Positions 1 through 7,338 of a DNA stretch of 49,252 nucleotides are shown piece by piece. Source of the stretch: Paenibacillus sp. MAHUQ-63 (GTDB lineage Bacteria; Bacillota; Bacilli; Paenibacillales; NBRC-103111); contig NZ_JARADB010000016.1 in the NCBI RefSeq assembly GCF_028765165.1, positions 1-49,252 of the forward strand. Direction: 5' to 3'. The notes below the pieces were generated by a model that did not search any database, was not told where the DNA came from, and worked only from the letters and a program-made list of their open reading frames with translations. The position numbers and the translations under genes were made by a program. Position 1 is the stretch's first letter, and every line of letters begins with the position of its first letter.

Positions 1-19
1 GCAAACACGCTTTGACTGT

Positions 20-136
20 TTGGTGATGATGGCGGAGGGGACCCACGCGTTCCCATCTCGAACACGACCGTTAAGCCCTCCAGCGTCGATGGTACTTGAA
101 CCGCAGGGTTCTGGGAGAGTAGAACGTCGCCAAGCA
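20..136 (+). rRNA. rrf: 5S ribosomal RNA
   Basis: The sequence has the usual Firmicute 5S layout: an opening TTTGGTGATGATGGCGG, the internal CCCATCTCGAACACG loop and a closing AGAACGTCGCCAAGC strand that pairs with the start. The length of about 117 nt is normal. It sits at the left edge just ahead of three tRNA genes, so it is the distal end of an rRNA operon whose 16S and 23S lie outside the window. The ends are set by homology to known 5S and may be off by 1-3 nt. Confidence 0.95.
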
Positions 137-179
137 GACCCCATTTGGGGTGTTTATAGAGAGTATTAGCCTACAATGA

Positions 180-258
<79 letters not shown>

Positions 259-264
259 GATTGC

Positions 265-340
265 GAGTCATTAGCTCAGTTGGTAGAGCACCTGACTTTT
301 AATCAGGGTGTCGTAGGTTCGAATCCTACATGACTCACCA
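265..340 (+). tRNA. tRNA-Lys (UUU)
   Basis: This is a 76-nt cloverleaf with acceptor stem GAGTCAT/ATGACTC, anticodon loop CTTTTAA (anticodon TTT) and TTCGAATC T-loop. The CCA end is encoded. It lies 8 nt after tRNA-fMet and shares its transcript with the 5S rRNA. Confidence 0.97.
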
Positions 341-356
341 TTTTTGTCTTTCATAA

Positions 357-436
357 GCGCGTATGGCGGAATTGGCAGACGCACTAGACTTAGGATCTAG
401 CGGGCGACCGTGGGGGTTCAAGTCCCTCTACGCGCA
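357..436 (+). tRNA. tRNA-Leu (UAG)
   Basis: This is an 80-nt tRNA with acceptor stem GCGCGTA/TACGCGC, discriminator A, anticodon TAG in loop CTTAGGA and a longer variable arm typical of leucine tRNAs. The 3' CCA is not encoded (TCT follows the discriminator base), so it must be added by the CCA-adding enzyme. It is the last tRNA before the operon terminator. Confidence 0.95.
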
Positions 437-445
437 TCTTATTAG

Positions 446-480
446 GAGCAGTAACGATTATATCGTTGCTGCTCTTTTTC
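446..480 (+). terminator. terminator of rrn/tRNA operon
   Basis: A hairpin of GAGCAGTAACGAT with its inverted partner ATCGTTGCTGCTC (one G-T pair) around a TAT loop is followed by a T5 run. It lies 9 nt past tRNA-Leu and ends the 5S-tRNA transcript. Confidence 0.9.
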
Positions 481-588
481 TATTTTGCACTAGTGAACAA
501 AATTGCTAATAATGGCACAGCGAAATGCAAGCCCGCTCGGCACCGTTCCAAGTACAATGAAATCGAAACGGTAGGGAGGCTGAGCGCG

Positions 589-1299
589 ATGACAACGGAG
601 ATGACGAATTTCGTACTAACCCAAGAGATGATTGAGCAATTTTATCGGGAAGGTTACTTTTATGCTCGAGGTTTTCTGAATCAAGCGGCAGTGGAGGCTA
701 TCAACAGGGAGAATGCCGCGTTTGCCAATGAAGGCGGAACCGGCGAGTGGAAGAGCAGAAGCATCATCGATATCGCCAAGGAGCAGGAGGTGTACCCGGA
801 GACGACGGCCTTCTTGACGAATCCGGCGATTGTCAGCGTGTTAGAGCAAATTCTAGGGGACCAAGTGAAGCTATGGATGGGCATGTACGCGGTTGTGGCT
901 CCCCAAGGCAACGGGCTGGAATGGCATCAGGATAATCAGTACACGCATATTCTGGGTCACATGCTCAACGGATTCGTTGCACTGGATGAGATCACGCAGG
1001 ACAACGCGGGCTTATGGCTGGCTCCCGGCTCGCATCTGTTAGGCCGATTACCCAACATGAATACGGAACCGGGCCATAGACGCGCCTCAGAGCCCGAGAA
1101 TGGCGCTCCGTGCCTGCCGCTTGCGCCTGGCGACGCGGTATTCTTTCACCGGGAGACGCTTCACCACAGCAAGAAGAATCATACGGATAAGCCTAGGCGC
1201 GCCTATGCGTTCCAAGCGGCAGCGGCGAACTGCCGGTATGCGCAAACAGGCAAGCTGCTTGAGGATCGCGTTCTCTTGTCGGGTTACAAGCGGGGTTAG
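589..1299 (+). CDS. phytanoyl-CoA dioxygenase (PhyH) family protein
   Basis: A 236-residue non-heme iron oxygenase of the PhyH family, which uses Fe(II) and 2-oxoglutarate to hydroxylate a small molecule. The HxD iron-binding pair is visible as WHQDNQ near residue 114. A distal His lies in the HRETLHHSKKNH region, and an arginine (RRAYAFQ) probably holds 2-oxoglutarate. The reading frame is open further upstream into the tRNA terminator, but ATG 589 has GGGAGG at 574-579 at good distance, so I chose that start. The substrate cannot be told from sequence. It converges on an AraC-type regulator 10 bp away, a pairing that suggests but does not prove regulation. No terminator separates the two tails. 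Confidence 0.85.
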   Translation: MTTEMTNFVLTQEMIEQFYREGYFYARGFLNQAAVEAINRENAAFANEGGTGEWKSRSIIDIAKEQEVYPETTAFLTNPAIVSVLEQILGDQVKLWMGMYAVVAPQGNGLEWHQDNQYTHILGHMLNGFVALDEITQDNAGLWLAPGSHLLGRLPNMNTEPGHRRASEPENGAPCLPLAPGDAVFFHRETLHHSKKNHTDKPRRAYAFQAAAANCRYAQTGKLLEDRVLLSGYKRG

Positions 1300-1309
1300 A
1301 CTGGCGGCG

Positions 1310-2152
1310 TTAGCTTAACGGCTTTGACTTCCGGTACGTACTAGGCGTCAGACCTCGGTTTTCTTTGAACACTTTATTGAAATAGCTGGAGGAGCCGAAT
1401 CCGCAGTGCAGGGCAATATCTGTAATGGTATCCTGTGTATACAGCAGCATATGTGCCGCGTATTGAAGGCGGAGACTGATGATAAATTCGTGAGGAGACA
1501 TTCCGGTTACTTCTCTGAACTTGGTGTAGAACCAGGTTTTCTTCAACGCGGCCCGCTCGATGAGATCATCCATGTCCAGCTCCTCCGCCCAATGGGTCAT
1601 GATATGTTCGATAGCGGCAATGATCCCTGTTAGCGCTCCTGATTCCGACGATTGTTCCAGGGAAACGGCTGCATAGTACCGTTGGATTTGAACTAAAATC
1701 TGAATTAAGAGCGTCTTCAACTGGATGTCCCAGCCTGGCTGTGCGTGCTCCTTCTCCAGCAGTGCTTCCTGGGCCAGCCGCACGATGCATCTGGCGTACG
1801 GTGAGGCAGCAGGAATGACCTGAGAGGCGTTCTTCGTATAGAAGGGAACAAGCAGGCTGTCTCCCTTGGGCATGAAGGAAATGTACTCCGGTGAGAAGAG
1901 CAGCATGATCCAACGGCCGGGCTTACCCTCTTCCCGGATTAAATTCCAGTGCGGCTCAAAAGGGCGGAGCAGAAACACATCGCCGGGATCCGCATAGTAC
2001 CATTGATCGCCCATCGGGTATTTCATCGAGCTGTCGAGAGCAATGCTGATCTCAAGAGAGACATGCGTATGAAAATCATGCTGCGTATAAACGGCCAGCC
2101 GTTCCTCGATAATGAACTCCCGCGGGATGCTAGGATCGAAAAAGGGGGGCAA
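1310..2152 (-). CDS. AraC-family transcriptional regulator
   Basis: A DNA-binding regulator of about 280 residues. The first 150 residues look like a cupin-type ligand-binding domain (HTHVSLEIS, then a GDVFLLRPFEPHW segment). The last 100 form the double helix-turn-helix of AraC proteins, including the diagnostic ITDIALHCGFGSSSYFNKVFK stretch. The frame is open to a TTG at 2170, but that codon lies inside the Shine-Dalgarno GGAGGAG. The TTG at 2152, 9 nt downstream of it, is the better start. The ligand is unknown. The gene faces the PhyH gene tail to tail. Its upstream side borders the promoter of the second tRNA cluster. Confidence 0.9.
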   Translation of the reverse strand: MPPFFDPSIPREFIIEERLAVYTQHDFHTHVSLEISIALDSSMKYPMGDQWYYADPGDVFLLRPFEPHWNLIREEGKPGRWIMLLFSPEYISFMPKGDSLLVPFYTKNASQVIPAASPYARCIVRLAQEALLEKEHAQPGWDIQLKTLLIQILVQIQRYYAAVSLEQSSESGALTGIIAAIEHIMTHWAEELDMDDLIERAALKKTWFYTKFREVTGMSPHEFIISLRLQYAAHMLLYTQDTITDIALHCGFGSSSYFNKVFKENRGLTPSTYRKSKPLS

Positions 2153-2228
2153 TGCAGTCAACTCCTCCAATGGGCAACTATCGAATCAATCAAGGAAAAA
2201 ATTGGTGAAAAAAAAGTGCCAAAATGAT

Positions 2229-2257
2229 TTGCTTTTTGTAAAGAATCCTGTTATATT
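2229..2257 (+). promoter_or_regulatory. sigma-A promoter of the Gly-Arg-Pro tRNA cluster
   Basis: TTGCTT and TATATT are separated by 17 bp and lie 61 bp upstream of tRNA-Gly. The region downstream has no other gene, so this is the likely promoter for the three tRNAs. Confidence 0.7.
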
Positions 2258-2318
2258 ACTACTTGTCCCTAAAACGAGCGGAACCAAACGCCGCCCGGTA
2301 ACAACTTCGGGAACGTAT

Positions 2319-2393
2319 GCGGAAGTGGCTCAGCGGTAGAGCATCGCCTTGCCAAGGCGAGGGTCGCGGGTTCGATCCCCGTCTTCCGCTCCA
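2319..2393 (+). tRNA. tRNA-Gly (GCC)
   Basis: A 75-nt cloverleaf with acceptor GCGGAAG/CTTCCGC, anticodon GCC in loop TTGCCAA and an encoded CCA. It is the first member of a second tRNA cluster that is not attached to an rRNA gene. Confidence 0.97.
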
Positions 2394-2400
2394 TGAATTA

Positions 2401-2477
2401 GCGCTCTTAGCTCAGCTGGATAGAGCATTTGACTACGAATCAAAAGGTCGGGAGTTCGAATCTCTCAGAGCGCGCCA
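2401..2477 (+). tRNA. tRNA-Arg (ACG)
   Basis: A 77-nt cloverleaf with acceptor GCGCTCT, anticodon ACG (the A34 is normally deaminated to inosine in bacteria) and an encoded CCA. It lies 7 nt after tRNA-Gly. Confidence 0.97.
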
Positions 2478-2507
2478 TTTATGTTTTGCACTTATACATA
2501 GCAGTTC

Positions 2508-2581
2508 CGGGACGTAGCTCAGCTTGGTAGAGCACCTGCTTTGGGAGCAGGGGGTCGCATGTTCAAATCGTGTCGTCCCGA
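2508..2581 (+). tRNA. tRNA-Pro (UGG)
   Basis: A 74-nt cloverleaf with acceptor CGGGACG/CGTCCCG, anticodon TGG in loop TTTGGGA and discriminator A. The CCA end is not encoded, like tRNA-Leu at the left edge and unlike its two neighbours. Confidence 0.95.
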
Positions 2582-2589
2582 TCGACAAG

Positions 2590-2641
2590 AAGCATAATCC
2601 GATCAGTAGAGATACTGACAGATTACGCTTTTTTTTATTTT
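2590..2641 (+). terminator. terminator of tRNA cluster
   Basis: A long hairpin (AGCATAATC..GATCAGTA with TACTGAC.GATTACGCT) precedes an eight-T run interrupted by one A. The T run overlaps the stop codon of the opposing DUF1697 gene. Confidence 0.85.
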
Positions 2642-3204
2642 TCCGGTTCCTCCATGGCATTGGCTAACGCTACGAGTTTCGTTAACGTTCGCCAATTTCG
2701 CACGGTTACAGGCACATCCAGCTTCGTCAGATTATTGGCGAGCTTGGATTTCAGGACGCTGTGTCGATACAGCAGGACGAGCTCTCGGCCTTGAACGCGG
2801 AACTGGTCGTTGTCCGTTCGGTACGCTTCCAGCTTCGCCAAGCTTGCGCTTGAAGGCTCATCAGGCATGAAAGCGATATAGAGGCTCTCGGCGTCGGACA
2901 AGGACTCCGCTTCGGCAATCTCCGACTCGGAGAACGGACAATTCGCGAAGCTGGTTCTCAGCTCATCGGCGGTTCTTAGCATGACGGCTGCAGGGATGTG
3001 AAAGGCTGCGTTGATTGTGTCTTCGATCTTCTTACGCAGTTGGTCTTCATCCTCGGCAGATGCGAACAGGACATTGCCGCTTTGAATATAGGTCTGAACG
3101 CGCTGCAGGCCAGTCTGCTCCAGAGCTTTCCGCAAATCCGCCATTTTAATGATGTTTTTGCCGCCAACGTTAATACCTCGAATGAAAGCGATATAAATCT
3201 TCAT
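2635..3204 (-). CDS. DUF1697 domain-containing protein
   Basis: A protein of about 189 residues of the DUF1697 family, recognised by its N-terminal IAFIRGINVGGKNIIKMADL and the following QSGNVLF segment. These small soluble proteins have no assigned biochemical role. The frame extends to 3249, but the conserved N-terminus begins at ATG 3204, preceded by AGAAGG about 11 nt upstream. The gene is single and converges on the tRNA-Pro terminator. Confidence 0.8.
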   Translation of the reverse strand: MKIYIAFIRGINVGGKNIIKMADLRKALEQTGLQRVQTYIQSGNVLFASAEDEDQLRKKIEDTINAAFHIPAAVMLRTADELRTSFANCPFSESEIAEAESLSDAESLYIAFMPDEPSSASLAKLEAYRTDNDQFRVQGRELVLLYRHSVLKSKLANNLTKLDVPVTVRNWRTLTKLVALANAMEEPEK

Positions 3205-3429
3205 ATATGCCACTACCTTCTTTTCTATCGTATAGCCATACATTACCATACTAAGATGACTTTCACACTATACCTGTTTAATTATAAAATAAGAGGATGA
3301 TGTCAGATTGTGTCGGGCGATATTTACCCCGGAAATCGGGCGAATGAAACGCGTTGACACGAATCGACGGGAACGGCGCGCGAAAAGACGGAGTTTATGT
3401 GTAATTATAACTATTAAAGTAAAAAAATA

Positions 3430-3458
3430 TTAAAATATTGGAAATTATTAAGTATAAT
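3430..3458 (+). promoter_or_regulatory. candidate promoter of the HD-GYP operon
   Basis: TTAAAA (-35, 4 of 6) and a perfect TATAAT (-10) are spaced 17 bp apart in a markedly AT-rich stretch (3400-3510). They lie 84 bp upstream of the first gene of the operon. No other convincing promoter is visible in the 3250-3541 spacer. Confidence 0.6.
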
Positions 3459-3541
3459 AGAGGAGATTGTCCTTAATAAGAAGAACTAGTACTAATTAAA
3501 TAGTTGGGGTAGTCTACTTGATAAGAATAAGAGGTACATCT

Positions 3542-4579
3542 ATGCAGAATTCATTGTTTTTCAAGAATGTAATCAATTCTGATTCCATCTTCGAATCGAT
3601 CGGCCAACTGAATGATATCGCCAAGAAATCAATTGGCTGTGAACATATCTCTCTTTTTCTAATGGATGATAAGTATCAGCTTACCCCAGCGGCTTATTCG
3701 GTGAATATTAGTACAGCGGTCATGGAGCATCTTAAATACATAGTTCTCCAAACGCAGTTTTTTTCCCTGTCGCCCGACGGAATGCGATTGTCAATGGATG
3801 AGGCGAGCGGGACAATGAAAGAACATCTTCTTCAATCCAGATATGCCTGCATATATGGATTTCATATAAAACACGGTTCTTCTTACGGCGCTCTCTTGTT
3901 CTCCTTTCCTTCGAATACGATGTTGAAAGACGAGCAATTGCATCTGTGCAATCTGATCAGGCTGCATATGGAGCAATTGATCAAGAAGATTCAGTTCCGC
4001 AAGCAAGTGCTGAAGCAGCAAGCCTACGAGAGCCTTTTCAACACGCTTAGGGTCAAAGATAGTTTTACAGTGGACCACTGCTACAATGTGGCTTTCTATT
4101 CTACTCTGCTAGGAGCCAAAGCCGGCGTCAGCGAGGTGGAACTGGAAACATTGAAGCTGGGAGCGCTGCTCCACGATATTGGGAAGCTGGCCATTCCCGA
4201 TCACATCCTGATGAAGCCGGGCCGCCTTTCAGACGATGAGTTTCGCGTAATCCGCCAGCATCCCGTAATCGGACATGAGCTGCTGAAGGAACTGCCGGAG
4301 GTCGAGCATCTTCTGCCGATGGTCAGGTGGCATCACGAACGCATGGATGGCCGTGGCTATCCGGACCAATTGGTTGGGGAGGATATTCCTTATCTCGTGC
4401 GGATTGTGTGTATCGCGGATGCGTTCGATGCGATGACATCGACGAGAGTGTATCGGAATTCGCTTCATGTTCATGAGGTAAGAGAGCAACTGCTCATTCA
4501 TGCGGGCAAACAGTTTGACGAGGATCTAGTGCGGATATTTCTGAGCATCATCGATGAGCAAATGCAAATGAATGATTAG
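3542..4579 (+). CDS. GAF-like/HD-GYP domain protein, probable c-di-GMP phosphodiesterase
   Basis: A cytoplasmic protein of 345 residues. Residues about 10-155 look like a GAF-type sensory domain. Residues about 170-330 are an HD-GYP domain that hydrolyses cyclic di-GMP. The HD pair is His211-Asp212 in LLHDIGKLAIPD, followed by HPVIGHELL and HHERMDGRGYPDQL with GYP at 272-274, so the metal ligands and signature are intact. ATG 3542 has AAGAGGT 7 nt upstream and is preferred over an in-frame TTG at 3518. It is the first gene of a tightly packed four-gene operon ending at 9053, in which the next gene carries a GGDEF domain of the opposite activity. Confidence 0.88.
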   Translation: MQNSLFFKNVINSDSIFESIGQLNDIAKKSIGCEHISLFLMDDKYQLTPAAYSVNISTAVMEHLKYIVLQTQFFSLSPDGMRLSMDEASGTMKEHLLQSRYACIYGFHIKHGSSYGALLFSFPSNTMLKDEQLHLCNLIRLHMEQLIKKIQFRKQVLKQQAYESLFNTLRVKDSFTVDHCYNVAFYSTLLGAKAGVSEVELETLKLGALLHDIGKLAIPDHILMKPGRLSDDEFRVIRQHPVIGHELLKELPEVEHLLPMVRWHHERMDGRGYPDQLVGEDIPYLVRIVCIADAFDAMTSTRVYRNSLHVHEVREQLLIHAGKQFDEDLVRIFLSIIDEQMQMND

Positions 4580-4621
4580 TTTTCCAAACAACTATTATTG
4601 AAATGAAAGATGGGATAATCA

Positions 4622-5512
4622 ATGAACGGACGTATTCTGATCATCGATGATGAGCCGCATAATCTTAATATTCTTCGTATCTTTCTAAATTCGCTGCACT
4701 ACGAAATTTTCACGGTTGAAGACGGCAAAGAAGCGCTATCGATGGTCAGAGATCTAATGCCGGATTTGATTTTGCTCGATGTGATGATGCCGGAGATTAC
4801 AGGCTTTGAAATTTGCCGGCAGTTAATGGCGGAAGCGGATTTCGACATACCGATCATCTTCTTATCGGCGAACGCCCAGAAAGAAGATATTTTGCATGGC
4901 TTGCGGCTCGGTGCCGTCGATTATTTGACGAAGCCCTTCGACCTTGATGTGTTGGAACGCAAAGTTGAAATCGCCCTGCACCAGAAGGCCCAGGTGAAGA
5001 ACCTCAAGAAAGACAATAAGCAGCTCGCCAAGCTGGTCTATGTGGATGCGCTGACTGGTCTATACAACCGGGCTTACTTGGATATGACAATCGCCATGAT
5101 GAGGGAAGGGAAGAAGCAATTCCACGCTGCGATGATGGTCGATATGGACTATTTCAAGGACATTAACGATAATTTGGGCCACTTGGTCGGCGATCAGGTG
5201 CTGCGTGAGGTTGCCTCGATCATACAGGCTAAGATTTCCAGCGAGCACGACCTGGCTTTTCGATACGGCGGGGATGAGTTTTTGGTGCTCTTGCACAAAG
5301 ATTCGAACGCGATGGAGATTGCTGACAGCATCGTGAAAGAGGTCGATTGCTTGAAGGTCAGTCTTGCGCCTAGTAAATCCCAAGAATTTTCGGTCAGCAT
5401 AGGACTTGCGAACAATTTCGATCCTACCTGTTTTGAGCAAATGATCACACAAGCGGATTCAGCACTTCTCGGAGCGAAAAACAGCGGAAGACATCAAATA
5501 AAGATACGCTAA
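4622..5512 (+). CDS. REC-GGDEF response regulator (diguanylate cyclase)
   Basis: A 296-residue regulator. Residues 1-125 are a receiver domain with the acidic pocket Asp9-Asp10, phospho-acceptor Asp53 (LLDVMMP) and the conserved Lys in YLTKPF. Residues about 135-296 are a GGDEF domain with DALTGLYNR, a metal-binding DMDYFKDIND segment and an intact GGDEF at 216-220, so cyclase activity is expected. The usual RxxD inhibitory site five residues before GGDEF reads SEHD here, so product inhibition at that site is probably lost. It lies 42 bp after the HD-GYP gene and 21 bp before a histidine kinase that is its obvious partner. The architecture resembles PleD/WspR outputs. Confidence 0.92.
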   Translation: MNGRILIIDDEPHNLNILRIFLNSLHYEIFTVEDGKEALSMVRDLMPDLILLDVMMPEITGFEICRQLMAEADFDIPIIFLSANAQKEDILHGLRLGAVDYLTKPFDLDVLERKVEIALHQKAQVKNLKKDNKQLAKLVYVDALTGLYNRAYLDMTIAMMREGKKQFHAAMMVDMDYFKDINDNLGHLVGDQVLREVASIIQAKISSEHDLAFRYGGDEFLVLLHKDSNAMEIADSIVKEVDCLKVSLAPSKSQEFSVSIGLANNFDPTCFEQMITQADSALLGAKNSGRHQIKIR

Positions 5513-5533
5513 TTAAAGGAGAATGGGTGAAAC

Positions 5534-7333
5534 ATGGTCATGGAACTTATGAGCTTTCAGAAGTTGTTTCAGATGACGAAGGTCATCAATTCGCAGTTTG
5601 AGCTGTCAGAAATCTTGCAGGTATTCGTAGACGCCATAGCCGGGGAAATCACCCAGGCCGATCTGGTCGGCTTCTTCCTCAAACAGCCCGACGGCACGTT
5701 CAAGGGGGACAAAGGCAATAAGCTGCCTGTCGATATCACGGAATTGCTGATTGATCCGAAGGAAGATGAGTTTGTCCGAGACATTTTGCGCAATCAGGCC
5801 AGCGACTATATTTCAGATACGAGTGTGGATTTGAGACTGGATCAGTCGAAGCGGCAGCTGCTTAAGATTAAATCGATTCTCGGTATTCCGGTCATTGTCG
5901 ATAATGAGGTGTTCGGCCTCGTGTTCGTTCACGATTTCGGTAAGCCGATGAATATTACGCAAGAGCAGATGGAAGTGACGGAAGCGTTCGTGAACATGGC
6001 CAGTGTCGCGATTCGCAATATTCGCATGTTTGAGCAGCGTCAACTGCTCATGGAGAAGCAGCAGCTTCTGCTTGACGCCACGAAGGCGTTATCGGAATCT
6101 CTATCCGTTAAGGATGTATTGAACACTTTCTTTCATTATATGCGCAAAGCTAGCGGATCGAAAGACATCGGTATTCATTTGTACAATGAGAAAGAGCATA
6201 CGATCGAGCCTTACCAGCTCTCTTCCGAGAATGTCACGATGGACGAGTGGAAAGTGAAGCATCGCGAAGTGAAGCTGACGATTGAGAACGACCGGCTGTT
6301 GTATGAAGTCATCACGGAGAAAAAAGCGGCCGCTATCGAGGATGTCTATGCGGATCCACGGCCGAATCATAAGGCTTTCGTCTCTTTTGACATCAGAAGC
6401 ATCATGGTCTTCCCGCTCGTGGCCAAAGGCTCGGTATACGGAGTCGTAGCAATTCCGTCCATCGGCAAGCAGCGGAAATATGAAGCGAGCATTCTGGAAT
6501 TCTGCCAATCGATCTCCGATGCGACGGCAACCGCCCTATCCAACGCCCAGCATACGGAGAAGCTGGATCATTCCGTTCATGAGCGTTCGATTGAGCTGCA
6601 GCATGCTAATTTCAAACTGGAGGGGCTGGTTCGGGAGCTGGAGCATCTGAACGAGCTGAAGAGCGACTTCATCGCAACGCTGTCCCATGAGCTTCGCACG
6701 CCGATTACAGCGGTTAAGGGTTCCGTCGATATTCTGGGCAAAGGGATTCTCGGCGATCTCAATGAGTCCCAGAAGGATCTGTTGGATATAGCCGCCAAAT
6801 CGATCGACCGTCTGCTCGATCAAGTGAACGAGCTTCTCGATTTCGCGAAAATGGAGAACGGCAAGTTCGAGCTGATGTACACGGAGGCGGACTTCAATGA
6901 TATTGTGAAGGAGTCCGTCGAGATCGTGCAGTCGCTCATTAACAAGAAGAAGCTCGTTCTCATTGTAGAAACGGATGCGGATACGGACAGTGTCGTCCGA
7001 GTCGATAAGCAGCGCATTCTGCAGATCCTGTTGAACCTCCTCTCGAACGCGATCAAGTTTACGCCGCCGCTAGGCGTCATTACCATCAAAACGAAGTTCG
7101 AGGACAACCTGCTCACGGTCGAAGTGCACGATAACGGGATCGGCATTCCGTTCGAGAAGCAGAAGAACATTTTCACGAAATTTTATCAGGCTAATAATCA
7201 AATCAACGGCACCGGCTTAGGGCTGGCCATTTCCAAACAGCTCATCGAGCTGCACGGCGGCCGCATCTGGTTCGACAGCAGCGAAGGCCAAGGTTCGGTA
7301 TTTAAATTTACTTTACCTACGGGAAAGGAGTAA
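5534..7333 (+). CDS. soluble double-GAF sensor histidine kinase
   Basis: A 599-residue kinase with no signal peptide or membrane segment, so it reads an internal cue. It appears to hold two GAF-type modules (about 20-165 and 190-335) and a short coiled coil (340-375). A HisKA domain follows with phospho-acceptor His385 in LSHELRTP. An ATPase domain completes the protein, with an N box (NLLSNAIKFTPP), a G1 box (DNGIGIP) and GTGLGLAISKQL. ATG 5534 follows AAAGGAG by 11 nt; ATG 5540 is an alternative. Its position directly after the REC-GGDEF gene suggests it phosphorylates Asp53 of that protein. The stop codon is 5 bp from the start of a TPP-enzyme gene. Confidence 0.92.
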   Translation: MVMELMSFQKLFQMTKVINSQFELSEILQVFVDAIAGEITQADLVGFFLKQPDGTFKGDKGNKLPVDITELLIDPKEDEFVRDILRNQASDYISDTSVDLRLDQSKRQLLKIKSILGIPVIVDNEVFGLVFVHDFGKPMNITQEQMEVTEAFVNMASVAIRNIRMFEQRQLLMEKQQLLLDATKALSESLSVKDVLNTFFHYMRKASGSKDIGIHLYNEKEHTIEPYQLSSENVTMDEWKVKHREVKLTIENDRLLYEVITEKKAAAIEDVYADPRPNHKAFVSFDIRSIMVFPLVAKGSVYGVVAIPSIGKQRKYEASILEFCQSISDATATALSNAQHTEKLDHSVHERSIELQHANFKLEGLVRELEHLNELKSDFIATLSHELRTPITAVKGSVDILGKGILGDLNESQKDLLDIAAKSIDRLLDQVNELLDFAKMENGKFELMYTEADFNDIVKESVEIVQSLINKKKLVLIVETDADTDSVVRVDKQRILQILLNLLSNAIKFTPPLGVITIKTKFEDNLLTVEVHDNGIGIPFEKQKNIFTKFYQANNQINGTGLGLAISKQLIELHGGRIWFDSSEGQGSVFKFTLPTGKE

Positions 7334-7338
7334 CGAGA

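Noticed and set aside
466..588. In-frame N-terminal extension of the PhyH protein
   Set aside because: It begins inside the tRNA operon terminator and has no ribosome binding site, whereas ATG 589 has GGGAGG at proper distance.
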